Part shown: piece by piece, positions 46,013-53,929 of the stretch
How positions within the stretch are numbered: the stretch's first letter is position 1
How the letters are laid out: each line of letters starts with the position of its first letter
From: an uncultured Litoreibacter sp.
GTDB lineage: Bacteria; Pseudomonadota; Alphaproteobacteria; Rhodobacterales; Rhodobacteraceae
Direction of reading: 5' to 3'
Assembly: GCA_947494435.1 (NCBI GenBank)
Contig: CANLUY010000002.1
Span: forward strand, 248,001 to 312,000
DNA: 64,000 nucleotides
Program-made: the position numbers and the translations under genes
Notes under the pieces: model-generated
What the model was told of the DNA's origin: nothing
Databases searched by the model: none
What the model saw: only the letters and a program-made list of their open reading frames with translations

Positions 46013-46328
46013 ACGTATCTCCCCGTGCTTTAACCTCTTCCATCTTGGCGCCCAACTCCTCCAAGGAGTAGACACCTGCTTCGATTAGGTTCTGGTTTAC
46101 GGAAGCGACCCACCGCTCATAGTAGGTCATTTCTTCAAATGCTTGCTCGCCCATGTCTTCGAGGCAGCGCCGCAAGCCGTCAACGGTAAAGTGCCCACGC
46201 GCAGAGCCCAAGATCATAAGCGCATCGACACGCTTTTCCCATAAGGCAAAGTCATGTTGGTCGTTGGGCACGGGACCAGCGGCATCGCCGCCCATATCGT
46301 GCCATCTGTGATCTGGTGATTTGCTCAT
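45990..46328 (-). CDS. nitrile hydratase beta N-terminal half / thiocyanate hydrolase beta-like subunit
   Basis: 112 residues matching the helical N-terminal half of nitrile hydratase beta: HDMGGDAAGPVPNDQHDFALWEKRVDALM, then MTYYERWVASVNQNLIEAGVYSLEEL. Co-type activator proteins (NhlE/P14K) are built on the same fold, so an activator role is the alternative. The companion C-half gene, however, supplies the rest of a beta subunit. It starts 9 bases after the rhodanese-loop gene, all in one operon. Confidence 0.83.
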   Translation of the reverse strand: MSKSPDHRWHDMGGDAAGPVPNDQHDFALWEKRVDALMILGSARGHFTVDGLRRCLEDMGEQAFEEMTYYERWVASVNQNLIEAGVYSLEELGAKMEEVKARGDTYGSAQDA

Positions 46329-46337
46329 TATGTCAGG

Positions 46338-46766
46338 CTAGGATGCTGAATTCTGAGACGCAAGCATCTCTAACTGGCTGCGCAATTGCTCCATGGGATA
46401 TCCTGCGTTTTCCATAGCAGCTAAAATGTCATCGACGGGCATAGAGTTGGCTTGGGACAAAGCCCACAACACCGCTGATCGCGTCCCAGATGCACAATAT
46501 GCCAGAACTTTTCCGTCTGCGCGCTGGTCGTCGATCATCTCCATTGAAAGTTGTCCGCCTGTCATGGGGTTGTCCGTCCAGCCCAAGCCGGCTTCCATTG
46601 CTGCCTTGCCAATGTTTTCGGGAGAATCCTCGGGTGCACTTTCAAAAGCGGGGCGATTGCAGATGATGTGGGTGAAGCCTTGCTCTTTCAATAGCGCTAC
46701 GTCGTCTGAACGAATTTGTGGGGCAACGGCGAAATCGGAAGAAAGTGGGCGAATATCCATGGTCAT
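46338..46766 (-). CDS. Blh/TIGR01244-type sulfur transferase-phosphatase-like protein
   Basis: 142 residues: MDIRPLSSDFAVAPQIRSDDVALLKEQGFTHIICNRP, EAGLGWTDNPM, then the active-site loop CASGTRSAVLW, a rhodanese-like CxxGxR. Homologues in the BigR operons handle persulfide with a dioxygenase; no such dioxygenase domain is fused here. The ATG at 46766 overlaps the stop of the YeeE gene (ATGA), showing translational coupling. Its place between sulfur permeases and the nitrile hydratase-like genes suggests a sulfur-handling role. Confidence 0.85.
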   Translation of the reverse strand: MTMDIRPLSSDFAVAPQIRSDDVALLKEQGFTHIICNRPAFESAPEDSPENIGKAAMEAGLGWTDNPMTGGQLSMEMIDDQRADGKVLAYCASGTRSAVLWALSQANSMPVDDILAAMENAGYPMEQLRSQLEMLASQNSAS

Positions 46767-47191
46767 TGGATAACTTTTGTAACGGCGTTTGTCACGTATG
46801 GTTGTAAGCTCATTGCAAACGCCATGGCGACAAAAAATATCCATGATGACCCGCCACCAAACCCCAATGATGCCATGGCAGGACCGGGGCAGAGGCCGGA
46901 TAACCCCCAGCCAATGCCGAAGAGAATCGACCCAATCGCTAGACTCGATGTGATGTCAGGGTCTGGTCGCTGTGGAAAGGCATCGCCAAATCGTGGTGTG
47001 GCTTTCTGCCGAGACAATTGCCATGCGATGGCCATTGGTAAAATCGCGCCTCCCATGACAAAGGCGAGTGTGGGGTCCCATGCTCCCGTCAAATCAAGCC
47101 AACCTTGAACTTTTTTCGTGTTGGTCATCCCACTGAGCAGAAGACCCATACCAAAGACGCCACCGACGCAAAACGATACCAATCCGCGCAT
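46763..47191 (-). CDS. YeeE/YedE-type sulfur transporter, second half-size subunit
   Basis: 142 residues with four to five hydrophobic helices. The family cysteine motif is GWGLSGLCPGPAMASLGFG, with GVFGMGLLLSGMTNTKKVQGWLD near the start. YeeE/YedE proteins take up thiosulfate or related sulfur species through conserved Cys residues. The start codon overlaps the upstream gene's stop by one base (TGATG). It corresponds to PmpB of BigR-type operons. Confidence 0.88.
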   Translation of the reverse strand: MRGLVSFCVGGVFGMGLLLSGMTNTKKVQGWLDLTGAWDPTLAFVMGGAILPMAIAWQLSRQKATPRFGDAFPQRPDPDITSSLAIGSILFGIGWGLSGLCPGPAMASLGFGGGSSWIFFVAMAFAMSLQPYVTNAVTKVIQ

Positions 47192-47619
47192 CAGATTAAC
47201 CCTAGAAGATGACGACCCACGTAGACGCACAGAACCCCAGCGCTGACATAGATTGCGGTTGCAATAATGCCCCTTACGGACAATCGGGAAATTCCACAGA
47301 CTCCATGTCCCGATGTGCATCCGTTGGCCAGTCTGGTACCAAATCCTACGCAGAGCCCGGCAATAATCAAGACGGCGGTGTTCGATATGAGATGTGTGTC
47401 AGGTGCCCCCACAACAAGATGCCAGATGAAGGGAACTCCGACCAAACCAGAGAGAAAAAATAATGCCTCGATGCGCGACTTGCCTTGGGTTGAGCGGTCG
47501 AGCACGCCACTAAGAAGGCCAGATGCTCCCATTATTTTGCCGTTGAGCAATAAGTAGGCGGCTGCAGCGGTCCCTATCAACAACCCGCCGACTAGTCCCC
47601 AAATCCAATCTAAAGGCAT
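47191..47619 (-). CDS. YeeE/YedE-type sulfur transporter, first half-size subunit
   Basis: 142 residues, four to five helices, carrying the hallmark RLANGCTSGHGVCGISRLSVRGIIAT with the transport cysteines. ATG 47619 (MPLDWIWGLVGG) has GAGGAAGGA upstream; the extension to 47688 is not family-like. It pairs with the next gene and is equivalent to PmpA. It is the first gene of the six-gene operon, and a palindrome lies 48 bases upstream. Confidence 0.9.
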   Translation of the reverse strand: MPLDWIWGLVGGLLIGTAAAAYLLLNGKIMGASGLLSGVLDRSTQGKSRIEALFFLSGLVGVPFIWHLVVGAPDTHLISNTAVLIIAGLCVGFGTRLANGCTSGHGVCGISRLSVRGIIATAIYVSAGVLCVYVGRHLLGLI

Positions 47620-47666
47620 TATGGTCCTTCCTCTTTTGCGACTTTCCCGTGCCTGCTCGGTTGGCG

Positions 47667-47684
47667 GACAATGTATGCATTGTC
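47667..47684. promoter_or_regulatory. palindromic operator candidate of the sulfur/nitrile operon
   Basis: GACAATG-TATG-CATTGTC is a perfect 18-bp palindrome in the divergent region between the YeeE-type gene (start 47619) and the small gene at 47797. Position and symmetry fit a dimeric repressor such as an ArsR-type (BigR-like) protein. No regulator gene lies next to it, so the protein would act in trans. Confidence 0.55.
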
Positions 47685-47796
47685 TCAATTTTAGGCATTT
47701 CTTGTCTTATTGGTTAATATGAGTGCATTTTCCTATCGGCGGTCCATGCGTTGTGATAAGTTTCTAACGCAGCCAACTTATTTCTGGGAGGACGTC

Positions 47797-47988
47797 GTGA
47801 CCCTTAACGGCCATGAAGACCTAAGCACTATTCTAGATACTCTTATTGAAGACCCTAAAAAGCTTGACGATGTAAAGGATATCCTTTGGCGCAAGCTGAA
47901 TGAGACGAAAACGCAGTCAAGAAAACACATCAGACCAGCCCGAGCGGTTGCCGATGATGAAGACTACTTTGACAACGTTCCTGTTTGA
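47797..47988 (+). CDS. small hypothetical protein
   Basis: 63 residues from a GTG at 47797 with a strong GGGAGGACGTC ribosome site. It has an acidic helix (LNGHEDLSTILDTLIEDPKKLDDVKDILWRKL), a basic middle and an acidic tail (DDEDYFDNVPV). In-frame ATGs at 47719 and 47731 would give a 90-residue form but lack a ribosome site. Soluble; no domain recognised. It is divergent from the sulfur operon and convergent with the acyl-CoA dehydrogenase gene. Confidence 0.6.
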   Translation: MTLNGHEDLSTILDTLIEDPKKLDDVKDILWRKLNETKTQSRKHIRPARAVADDEDYFDNVPV

Positions 47989-48004
47989 CGCGTAACCCAG
48001 CCTT

Positions 48005-49225
48005 CTACATTTTTTCTTGCGTATATTGACGCAACTCTGCCCGCGCAACCTGTCTGCGGTGGACCGCATCCGGTCCATCGGCAAGTCTCAACGTCCGCAG
48101 ATGCGCCCATTGTCGCGCAAGCGGGGTGTCCTGGCTGATCCCTTGCGCGCCGTACATCTGGACAGCCTGATCTGTAATCTCCAGCGCAATGCGTGGCGCT
48201 TCAACTTTGATCTGGCTAATCCATGGCGCTGCGGCGCGCGCATCTCCCTGATCCATCATCCAGGCGGCTTTAAGGCACAGAAGACGTGCCTGCTCGATTT
48301 GCATGCGGGCATTGGCGATGTAGTCGAAATTGCCCCCGAGTTGTGCCAATGACTTACCGAATGCTTCGCGAGACAATGCGCGGCGACACATCAATTCCAA
48401 TGCGCGTTCCGCCATGCCGATTGCACGCATACAATGGTGAATGCGGCCGGGTCCCAGTCGGCCCTGAGCAATTTCAAACCCTCGCCCTTCGCCAAGCAAC
48501 ATGTTCTCTGCTGGCACACGGACGTCGGTGAACCGGATATGCATGTGCCCGTGCGGGGCCTCGTCATCCCCGTACACTTGCATCGCGCGCAGTTTCTCAA
48601 TGCCGGGCGTATCGGATGGCACTACAATCATAGAGTGCTGTTGATGCTTCGGTCCGTCTTGCGCCGTGCGCACCATTACAATGTAGACCGCGCAACGTGG
48701 ATCACCGGCACCAGTGGCCCACCACTTTTCGCCGTTCAGAACGTATTGGTCACCGTCGCGAACACAGCTCAAAGATATATTCGTTGCGTCGGAAGAAGCG
48801 ACCTGTGGCTCTGTCATCAGATAAGCAGATCGAATTTTCCCTTCGAGTAGTGGATTGAGCCATTGCGACCGCATCTGAGGTGATCCGTATTTTTCAAACA
48901 CCGCCATATTGCCGGTGTCAGGCGCATTGCAATTGAACGTCTCAGGGCCAAGATGCGCTTTGCCCATTTCTTCAGCCAAATAGGCGTATTCAACCGTTGA
49001 CAACTGATGACCTGTTTCAGATGACCACAGGTTCCATAGGCCAAGGTCTTTCGCTTTGGATTTCAGGCCTTCAAGGATATCGACTTGTTTTTCAGTAAGT
49101 TCCCAGCGATCGCCAACCTCAACTTCCGCGAAGTATTGCTCCTCCATCGGCGCGATTTCATCACGAACCATTGCGATGACGGCATCGCGAATGGGGTGGA
49201 GACGGTCAGTGGGGCCGAGGTTCAT
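48005..49225 (-). CDS. acyl-CoA dehydrogenase of the ACAD10/11 (LvaC-like) group
   Basis: 406 residues with the full flavin-dependent ACAD fold: RSAYLMTEPQVASSDATNI, YVLNGEKWWATGAGDPRC and QMYGAQGISQDTPLA. The C-terminal LRLADGPDAVH puts Asp where ordinary ACADs have the catalytic Glu (YEGT). This hallmark is shared with ACAD10/11 and bacterial LvaC, which eliminate phosphate from 4-phosphoryloxyacyl-CoA. The start is uncertain (49225, 49243, 49252). It is divergent from the APH-type kinase gene 85 bases away. Confidence 0.88.
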   Translation of the reverse strand: MNLGPTDRLHPIRDAVIAMVRDEIAPMEEQYFAEVEVGDRWELTEKQVDILEGLKSKAKDLGLWNLWSSETGHQLSTVEYAYLAEEMGKAHLGPETFNCNAPDTGNMAVFEKYGSPQMRSQWLNPLLEGKIRSAYLMTEPQVASSDATNISLSCVRDGDQYVLNGEKWWATGAGDPRCAVYIVMVRTAQDGPKHQQHSMIVVPSDTPGIEKLRAMQVYGDDEAPHGHMHIRFTDVRVPAENMLLGEGRGFEIAQGRLGPGRIHHCMRAIGMAERALELMCRRALSREAFGKSLAQLGGNFDYIANARMQIEQARLLCLKAAWMMDQGDARAAAPWISQIKVEAPRIALEITDQAVQMYGAQGISQDTPLARQWAHLRTLRLADGPDAVHRRQVARAELRQYTQEKM

Positions 49226-49309
49226 GACAGCAGGATCCTTCATTGGTTTCATGCAGCCTATGGGGGAGGGAGCGCTTGTCAATCAGCCAGACGCGCGTAA
49301 AGGTACGCT

Positions 49310-50347
49310 ATGGGTTCTACGACCGAAATTACGCTTGATGTTTTGCGGCCTTATTTGCGTGATGCAACGCCTTGGTTGGGATCACTCAAAGAGATCACCA
49401 AATTTGCAACCGGTCAGTCCAACCCGACTTACAAGTTGACGACGGATACGGCGTCTTACGTTCTACGTTCAAAGCCACCGGGGCCGTTGCTGAAGTCGGC
49501 TCATATGGTGGAGCGCGAGTTTCGGGTCATGGCTGCGTTGTATAGTAGCGATGTGCCGGTGCCACGCATGATCCATCTCGCAAATGATGACGCATCTCCG
49601 ATCGGACGCGCGTTCTTCATCATGGAGATGATGGAGGGCAGGATTTTCTGGGATCCATCCATACCGGAAGTCTCTAAAGCTGCACGTGCTGAGCTTTACG
49701 ATCAGATGAATATGACGCTGGCGTCGCTTCACAACCTCGATCTGGAAGCTGCGGGATTGCACGATTTTGGCAAACCCGGAAATTATTTCGACCGCCAGAC
49801 AGACAGGTGGTCGCGGCAATACCTCGCCTCAAAAGTCACAGACAATGCAGATATGGACAGACTGATGGACTGGCTGGCCGCGAATATGCCGGCAGATGAT
49901 GGCCAAGTGGCTTTGGTTCATGGCGACTATCGGCTCGACAACATGATCTTCGCACCAGAAACCTCTGAAGTGATTGCGCTTTTGGACTGGGAACTGAGTA
50001 CGCTCGGACACCCTTTCGCAGATCTAGCCTATCAATGCATGCAATGGCGTCTTCCTTATGAAGGCGGAATGCGCGGCCTTGGCGGGCTGGATCGGAACGC
50101 TTTGGGCATCCCGTCTGAGCAAGAATATGTCGCATCTTACTGTTCTCGCAGAGGCATCAAGCAACCAGAAAACTGGCCATTCTATTTGGCCTTTTCTTTC
50201 TTTCGGCTCGCCGCAATATTGGAGGGCGTGGTACGGCGTGCCTTAGATGGCAATGCCTCCAATCCGCAAACCGCTCGCAGCTACGCGGCGGCAATTCCCC
50301 TTTTGGCGGCGGAGGCAGTCGAGATTATTAATGGAACAAGGCCATGA
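49310..50347 (+). CDS. APH-type phosphotransferase (4-hydroxyacyl-CoA kinase-like)
   Basis: 345 residues of the aminoglycoside phosphotransferase/choline kinase-like fold. ATP-binding loop FATGQSNPTYKL, then YVLRSKPPG (Lys), catalytic loop VHGDYRLDNMIF and metal Asp in LLDWELSTLGHPFADLAY. The kinase domain of ACAD10/11 and LvaA have this type. It probably phosphorylates the 4-hydroxyl of an acyl-CoA for the neighbouring dehydrogenase. It overlaps the next gene by 4 bases (ATGA). Confidence 0.87.
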   Translation: MGSTTEITLDVLRPYLRDATPWLGSLKEITKFATGQSNPTYKLTTDTASYVLRSKPPGPLLKSAHMVEREFRVMAALYSSDVPVPRMIHLANDDASPIGRAFFIMEMMEGRIFWDPSIPEVSKAARAELYDQMNMTLASLHNLDLEAAGLHDFGKPGNYFDRQTDRWSRQYLASKVTDNADMDRLMDWLAANMPADDGQVALVHGDYRLDNMIFAPETSEVIALLDWELSTLGHPFADLAYQCMQWRLPYEGGMRGLGGLDRNALGIPSEQEYVASYCSRRGIKQPENWPFYLAFSFFRLAAILEGVVRRALDGNASNPQTARSYAAAIPLLAAEAVEIINGTRP

Positions 50348-52407
50348 AACATCCAGTCCGGCTTGAGCGTCAAAGCGGTGTCGCAGTTATTGCAATCGAC
50401 AATCCACCAGTAAATGCGCTTTCAACTGCGGTGAGACGGGGCATTCTTGGTGCGCTTGAGGCTTGTCTGTCAGACGAGAGAATTACGGCGATCGTTCTGG
50501 CGGCGAATGGCCGTACGTTTCCAGCGGGCGCAGATATTTCAGAGTTTGGACAACCCCTGCAACAACCCGGGCTGCCGGACCTGTGCGATCTTATTGAAGC
50601 GTCAGACAAACCAGTCATTGCGGCCCTTCACGGCACGACATTGGGCGGCGGGTTAGAACTGGCTATGGCCGCACATTACCGCGTTGCACATGAAGACACT
50701 CAACTGGGGCTGCCGGAGATCAACTTAGGCATACTACCGGGCGCCGGCGGCACTCAACGCACGCCGCGATTGGTGGGTGTAGATGCGGCGCTCGACCTGA
50801 TGTTGAGTGGAAAGCCTATATCCGCGCAAAAGGCGCTGGAAATCAGGTTGATCGATGGTGTGGTCGGTGACGATTTACGTGAAACCGTCAAGGCGCTGGC
50901 GGCTGACACCGATGAGACGAAACCAACACGTGACCGTCGGGATTGTTTGGCAGACGGGGCGCATTACATGTCCCGCGTGTCAGAAAGACGGCGCCAGAAT
51001 GATCACCGATTTGCGGCAAAGAAGATCATTGACTGCGTTGAATCCGCATTGCTTTTGCCCTTCGATGTTGGCATCGAGGTAGAGCGCGACGCGTTTTCCG
51101 AATGTTTAGCGTCACGAGCCTCCGCTGGCTTACGGCACGCTTTTTTCGCTGAACGCCGTGCACCGAAATTTCCTGAATTGAAGCAAGCCAGTGCAAGACA
51201 GGTCGACCGTGTGGGTGTCATCGGCGGTGGGCTGATGGGGTCTGGAATTGTCATCGCCTGTTTGAGTGCGGGGTTGCCTGTAACACTCGTCGAGGAGGGT
51301 GAGACGGGCGTGAACGCTGCCCTTGACCGTATCGGTGAGCACTACAAACGTGCGGTCTCAACCGGTCGAATGACACAAGGTCAAGGGACCAGCGCGCTCA
51401 ATTATTTGAACCTGACCACTGAGATTGATGCGCTCCGCGATGCGGATGTGATCATTGAGGCCTTGCCTGAAGATATGGTTCTGAAGGAAGCCGTGTTTGC
51501 CAAGCTGGGGCGTTTGGCCAAGTCTGGCGCAGTCTTGGCAAGCAATACGTCTTATCAGAATGTCAAAGACCTTGCCGATGCGGCCGGCCGCAAGACGGAC
51601 GTCGTTGCCATGCATTTCTTTGCCCCTGCACACCGGATGAAGCTCGTCGAAATTGGCGTGACAGAGGATACCGATGCTACTGCTGTCGTCACCGCGCATT
51701 CTTTGGCCAAAGCGTTGGGAAAAATCCCTGTGCGCGCAACAGCGCAACCGGCATTGCTTGGCAATCGAATTCTTCAAGGCTACCGTAAAGTTGCGGACAG
51801 GTTGTTACTGTCAGGTGCGACACCCGCTCAAATCGACACGGCTATGCGGGACTTTGGGATGCCGCTTGGTCCTTACGAAGCACAAGACCTAAGCGGTCTA
51901 GACGTTTCTTGGGCCTTGCGGCGCAGAAATACCGACTGGCCCGCACCGCTTGACTTGGAGCTTGCGGACCGGATGTGTGAAGCAGGGTGGACCGGACAGA
52001 AGGCAGGGCAGGGATACTATGTCTATCCGGATGGGCGAAGAACCGGGGAACCGAACCCCGATATGCTCAAAATGCTTGCAGATGAGCGTGCGGACAAAGA
52101 ACGAAGTGTTTTCGCATTTACGGGGCAAGACATCCGCGACAGGTTGCTTTGTTCGATGATTAACACCGGCGCACAGCTTCTGGAAGAGGGCGTGGCGTCC
52201 TGCGCATCAGACATTGATGTTGTTATGCTTCATGGATTTGGGTTTCCGCGAGAGAAGGGTGGCCCCATGCATCAAGCCGATGCGCTTACACCTCATCACG
52301 TCGCGCGTCTTATTGAAGGGCTGGCTGAAGTCGATCCAGACCTTTGGTCACTCTCTCCGCTGTTGTCAAAGCTTGCAACCGAGAGACAAAAATTCGAGCA
52401 GCTTTGA
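50344..52407 (+). CDS. enoyl-CoA hydratase/3-hydroxyacyl-CoA dehydrogenase (FadB/FadJ type)
   Basis: 687 residues. N-terminal crotonase domain: ANGRTFPAGADISEF, GTTLGGGLELAMAAH and LPEINLGILPGAGGTQR with catalytic Glu. The central NAD-binding domain has VGVIGGGLMGSGI and AMHFFAPAHRMKLVEI with catalytic His. The C-terminal domain has NRILQGYR. It converts 2-enoyl-CoA to 3-ketoacyl-CoA in beta-oxidation. No thiolase gene adjoins. Coupled to the kinase gene, it would process the product of the kinase plus dehydrogenase steps. Confidence 0.94.
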   Translation: MKHPVRLERQSGVAVIAIDNPPVNALSTAVRRGILGALEACLSDERITAIVLAANGRTFPAGADISEFGQPLQQPGLPDLCDLIEASDKPVIAALHGTTLGGGLELAMAAHYRVAHEDTQLGLPEINLGILPGAGGTQRTPRLVGVDAALDLMLSGKPISAQKALEIRLIDGVVGDDLRETVKALAADTDETKPTRDRRDCLADGAHYMSRVSERRRQNDHRFAAKKIIDCVESALLLPFDVGIEVERDAFSECLASRASAGLRHAFFAERRAPKFPELKQASARQVDRVGVIGGGLMGSGIVIACLSAGLPVTLVEEGETGVNAALDRIGEHYKRAVSTGRMTQGQGTSALNYLNLTTEIDALRDADVIIEALPEDMVLKEAVFAKLGRLAKSGAVLASNTSYQNVKDLADAAGRKTDVVAMHFFAPAHRMKLVEIGVTEDTDATAVVTAHSLAKALGKIPVRATAQPALLGNRILQGYRKVADRLLLSGATPAQIDTAMRDFGMPLGPYEAQDLSGLDVSWALRRRNTDWPAPLDLELADRMCEAGWTGQKAGQGYYVYPDGRRTGEPNPDMLKMLADERADKERSVFAFTGQDIRDRLLCSMINTGAQLLEEGVASCASDIDVVMLHGFGFPREKGGPMHQADALTPHHVARLIEGLAEVDPDLWSLSPLLSKLATERQKFEQL

Positions 52408-52571
52408 GGCTCATGCAAAAAATTAGTCTTGCAAAGACGCGTTGGGATTGCCAACCTACGGGCAGCTGCTGCGAGAATACGTATTCATAACCTAAGAACT
52501 GCGAATTTCAGCGGCAAAAGAGATGTCGGGCTAGGGATGTTTCCAAGGGCCTAATACACAGGGAGAAGAAC

Positions 52572-53828
52572 ATGAAACACTTCAAAACAGCGCTAATGAG
52601 CGGTGTGGCTGTTGCAGCCTTCGCGACGGCAGCGATGGCTGATGGTCACGGATGCAAAGTCACCGATGGGCGTGTCAGCATTATCGGGAATGAATTCCCG
52701 GCCATTCAAACAGTTGGTGCCGGAGCTCAGGCTTGTGCGGGTGACAACGTGACGGTCGAGAGCAACTTGACCGCCGATCACCAGAAGATCAACCTCGCTG
52801 GTATGCAGGGCAACCCTGCTGAATACACGACAGCAATCATTGCGAACTCTTCTATCGTTGCGTTGATGAACAATGACGTGATCCGTCCATTGGACGATCT
52901 GATCGCAAAGCACGGTGGCGATCTGCAGAAAACTCAGATCATTACGATCAATGGAAAAGCAATGGCTGTCGCATTCATGGCCAACGCGCAGCACCTCGTC
53001 TACCGCGCGGACCTCTTGAAAGAAGCTGGTCTTGAAGTGCCAACGTCCTATGAAGACATGCTGTCTGCAGCCAAAATGCTGCGCGAAAAAGGCCTGTCCG
53101 AGAACCCTGTCGGCGGCGCATACAAAGCTGGTTGGAACCTTGCGCAGGAATTCAACAACATGTTCTTGGGGTATGGCGGTCAGCACTTTAAGGACGGCTC
53201 TGCCGAGCCAATGGTCAATTCTGAGGCTGGCGTAAAAGCGCTCGAAATGATGAAGTCGCTGTCAGAATACATGAATCCTGACTTCCTGACACATGACTCC
53301 AACGTCACGAATGGTGAATTCCGTGCAGGCAACGTCGCACTGATGAACATGTGGGGCTCCCGCGCCGCCACAATGACGGATGCAGATGGTGTCCCTCAGG
53401 AGGTTATTGATGGTTTCGCAATCGCTGGCCCGATGACTGTTGGTGGTGGCTCAGTTCCGGCTACAACACTGTGGTGGGATGGCTGGACTGTCGCGAAAAA
53501 CATCAGTGACGCTGATGCGGAAGCGACGTTCCTTGCGATGATGAACGGTATCAATCCAGACCGTATCCTCAGCGATGACGAGACTGCAAAGCAAGCCGTT
53601 TGGTTGCTTGAAGGGTATGAGCCGACCCCATCTGCGGAAGGTGTTTTTGCGGCGGCCCAAAGTGGTGCGATCCCTTACCCAATGCTGCCATACATGGGTC
53701 TGATGCACACAGCCCTTGGTGCTGAACTGACAGACTTCATGCAGGGCAAAGAAAGCGCAGAGCAAGCGCTGGGTGACGTAGAAGCGGCTTACCGTGCAGC
53801 TGCAAAAGAGAACGGCTTCCTGCAATAA
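52572..53828 (+). CDS. carbohydrate ABC transporter substrate-binding protein
   Basis: 418 residues, family 1 extracellular solute-binding protein. Signal peptide MKHFKTALMSGVAVAAFATAAMA. Characteristic segments: NAQHLVYRADLLKEAGLEVPTSYEDMLSAAKML, GEFRAGNVALMNMWGSRAA, TLWWDGWTVAKN, with a C-terminal TDFMQGKESAEQALGDVEAAYR. GGGAGAAGAAC precedes the ATG. Two permeases and an ATPase follow. The ligand is probably an oligosaccharide or glycoside but is not determinable here. Confidence 0.92.
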   Translation: MKHFKTALMSGVAVAAFATAAMADGHGCKVTDGRVSIIGNEFPAIQTVGAGAQACAGDNVTVESNLTADHQKINLAGMQGNPAEYTTAIIANSSIVALMNNDVIRPLDDLIAKHGGDLQKTQIITINGKAMAVAFMANAQHLVYRADLLKEAGLEVPTSYEDMLSAAKMLREKGLSENPVGGAYKAGWNLAQEFNNMFLGYGGQHFKDGSAEPMVNSEAGVKALEMMKSLSEYMNPDFLTHDSNVTNGEFRAGNVALMNMWGSRAATMTDADGVPQEVIDGFAIAGPMTVGGGSVPATTLWWDGWTVAKNISDADAEATFLAMMNGINPDRILSDDETAKQAVWLLEGYEPTPSAEGVFAAAQSGAIPYPMLPYMGLMHTALGAELTDFMQGKESAEQALGDVEAAYRAAAKENGFLQ

Positions 53829-53849
53829 TCTGCAGAGCTTAAAAAAGCT

Positions 53850-53872
53850 GGAGGGCGGTTTGCCCGCCCTTC
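53850..53872 (+). terminator. stem-loop between binding-protein and permease genes
   Basis: AGGGCGG-TTTGC-CCGCCCT forms a 7-bp GC-rich stem, extended by a G-T and a G-C pair, 22 bases after the binding-protein stop. No T-run follows. Such hairpins in ABC importer operons stabilise the binding-protein mRNA and lower read-through to the permeases. Confidence 0.6.
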
Positions 53873-53929
53873 AGCCAAATGCCCGAGACGCTGAATTATG
53901 CTGCGTGACGGAGCAACGGGGGACATTCC

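Noticed and set aside
46013-46075. Upstream start for the beta C-half gene
   Set aside because: The extra 21 residues read in the alternative frame of the N-half gene and do not match the beta subunit; a good ribosome site lies before 46012.
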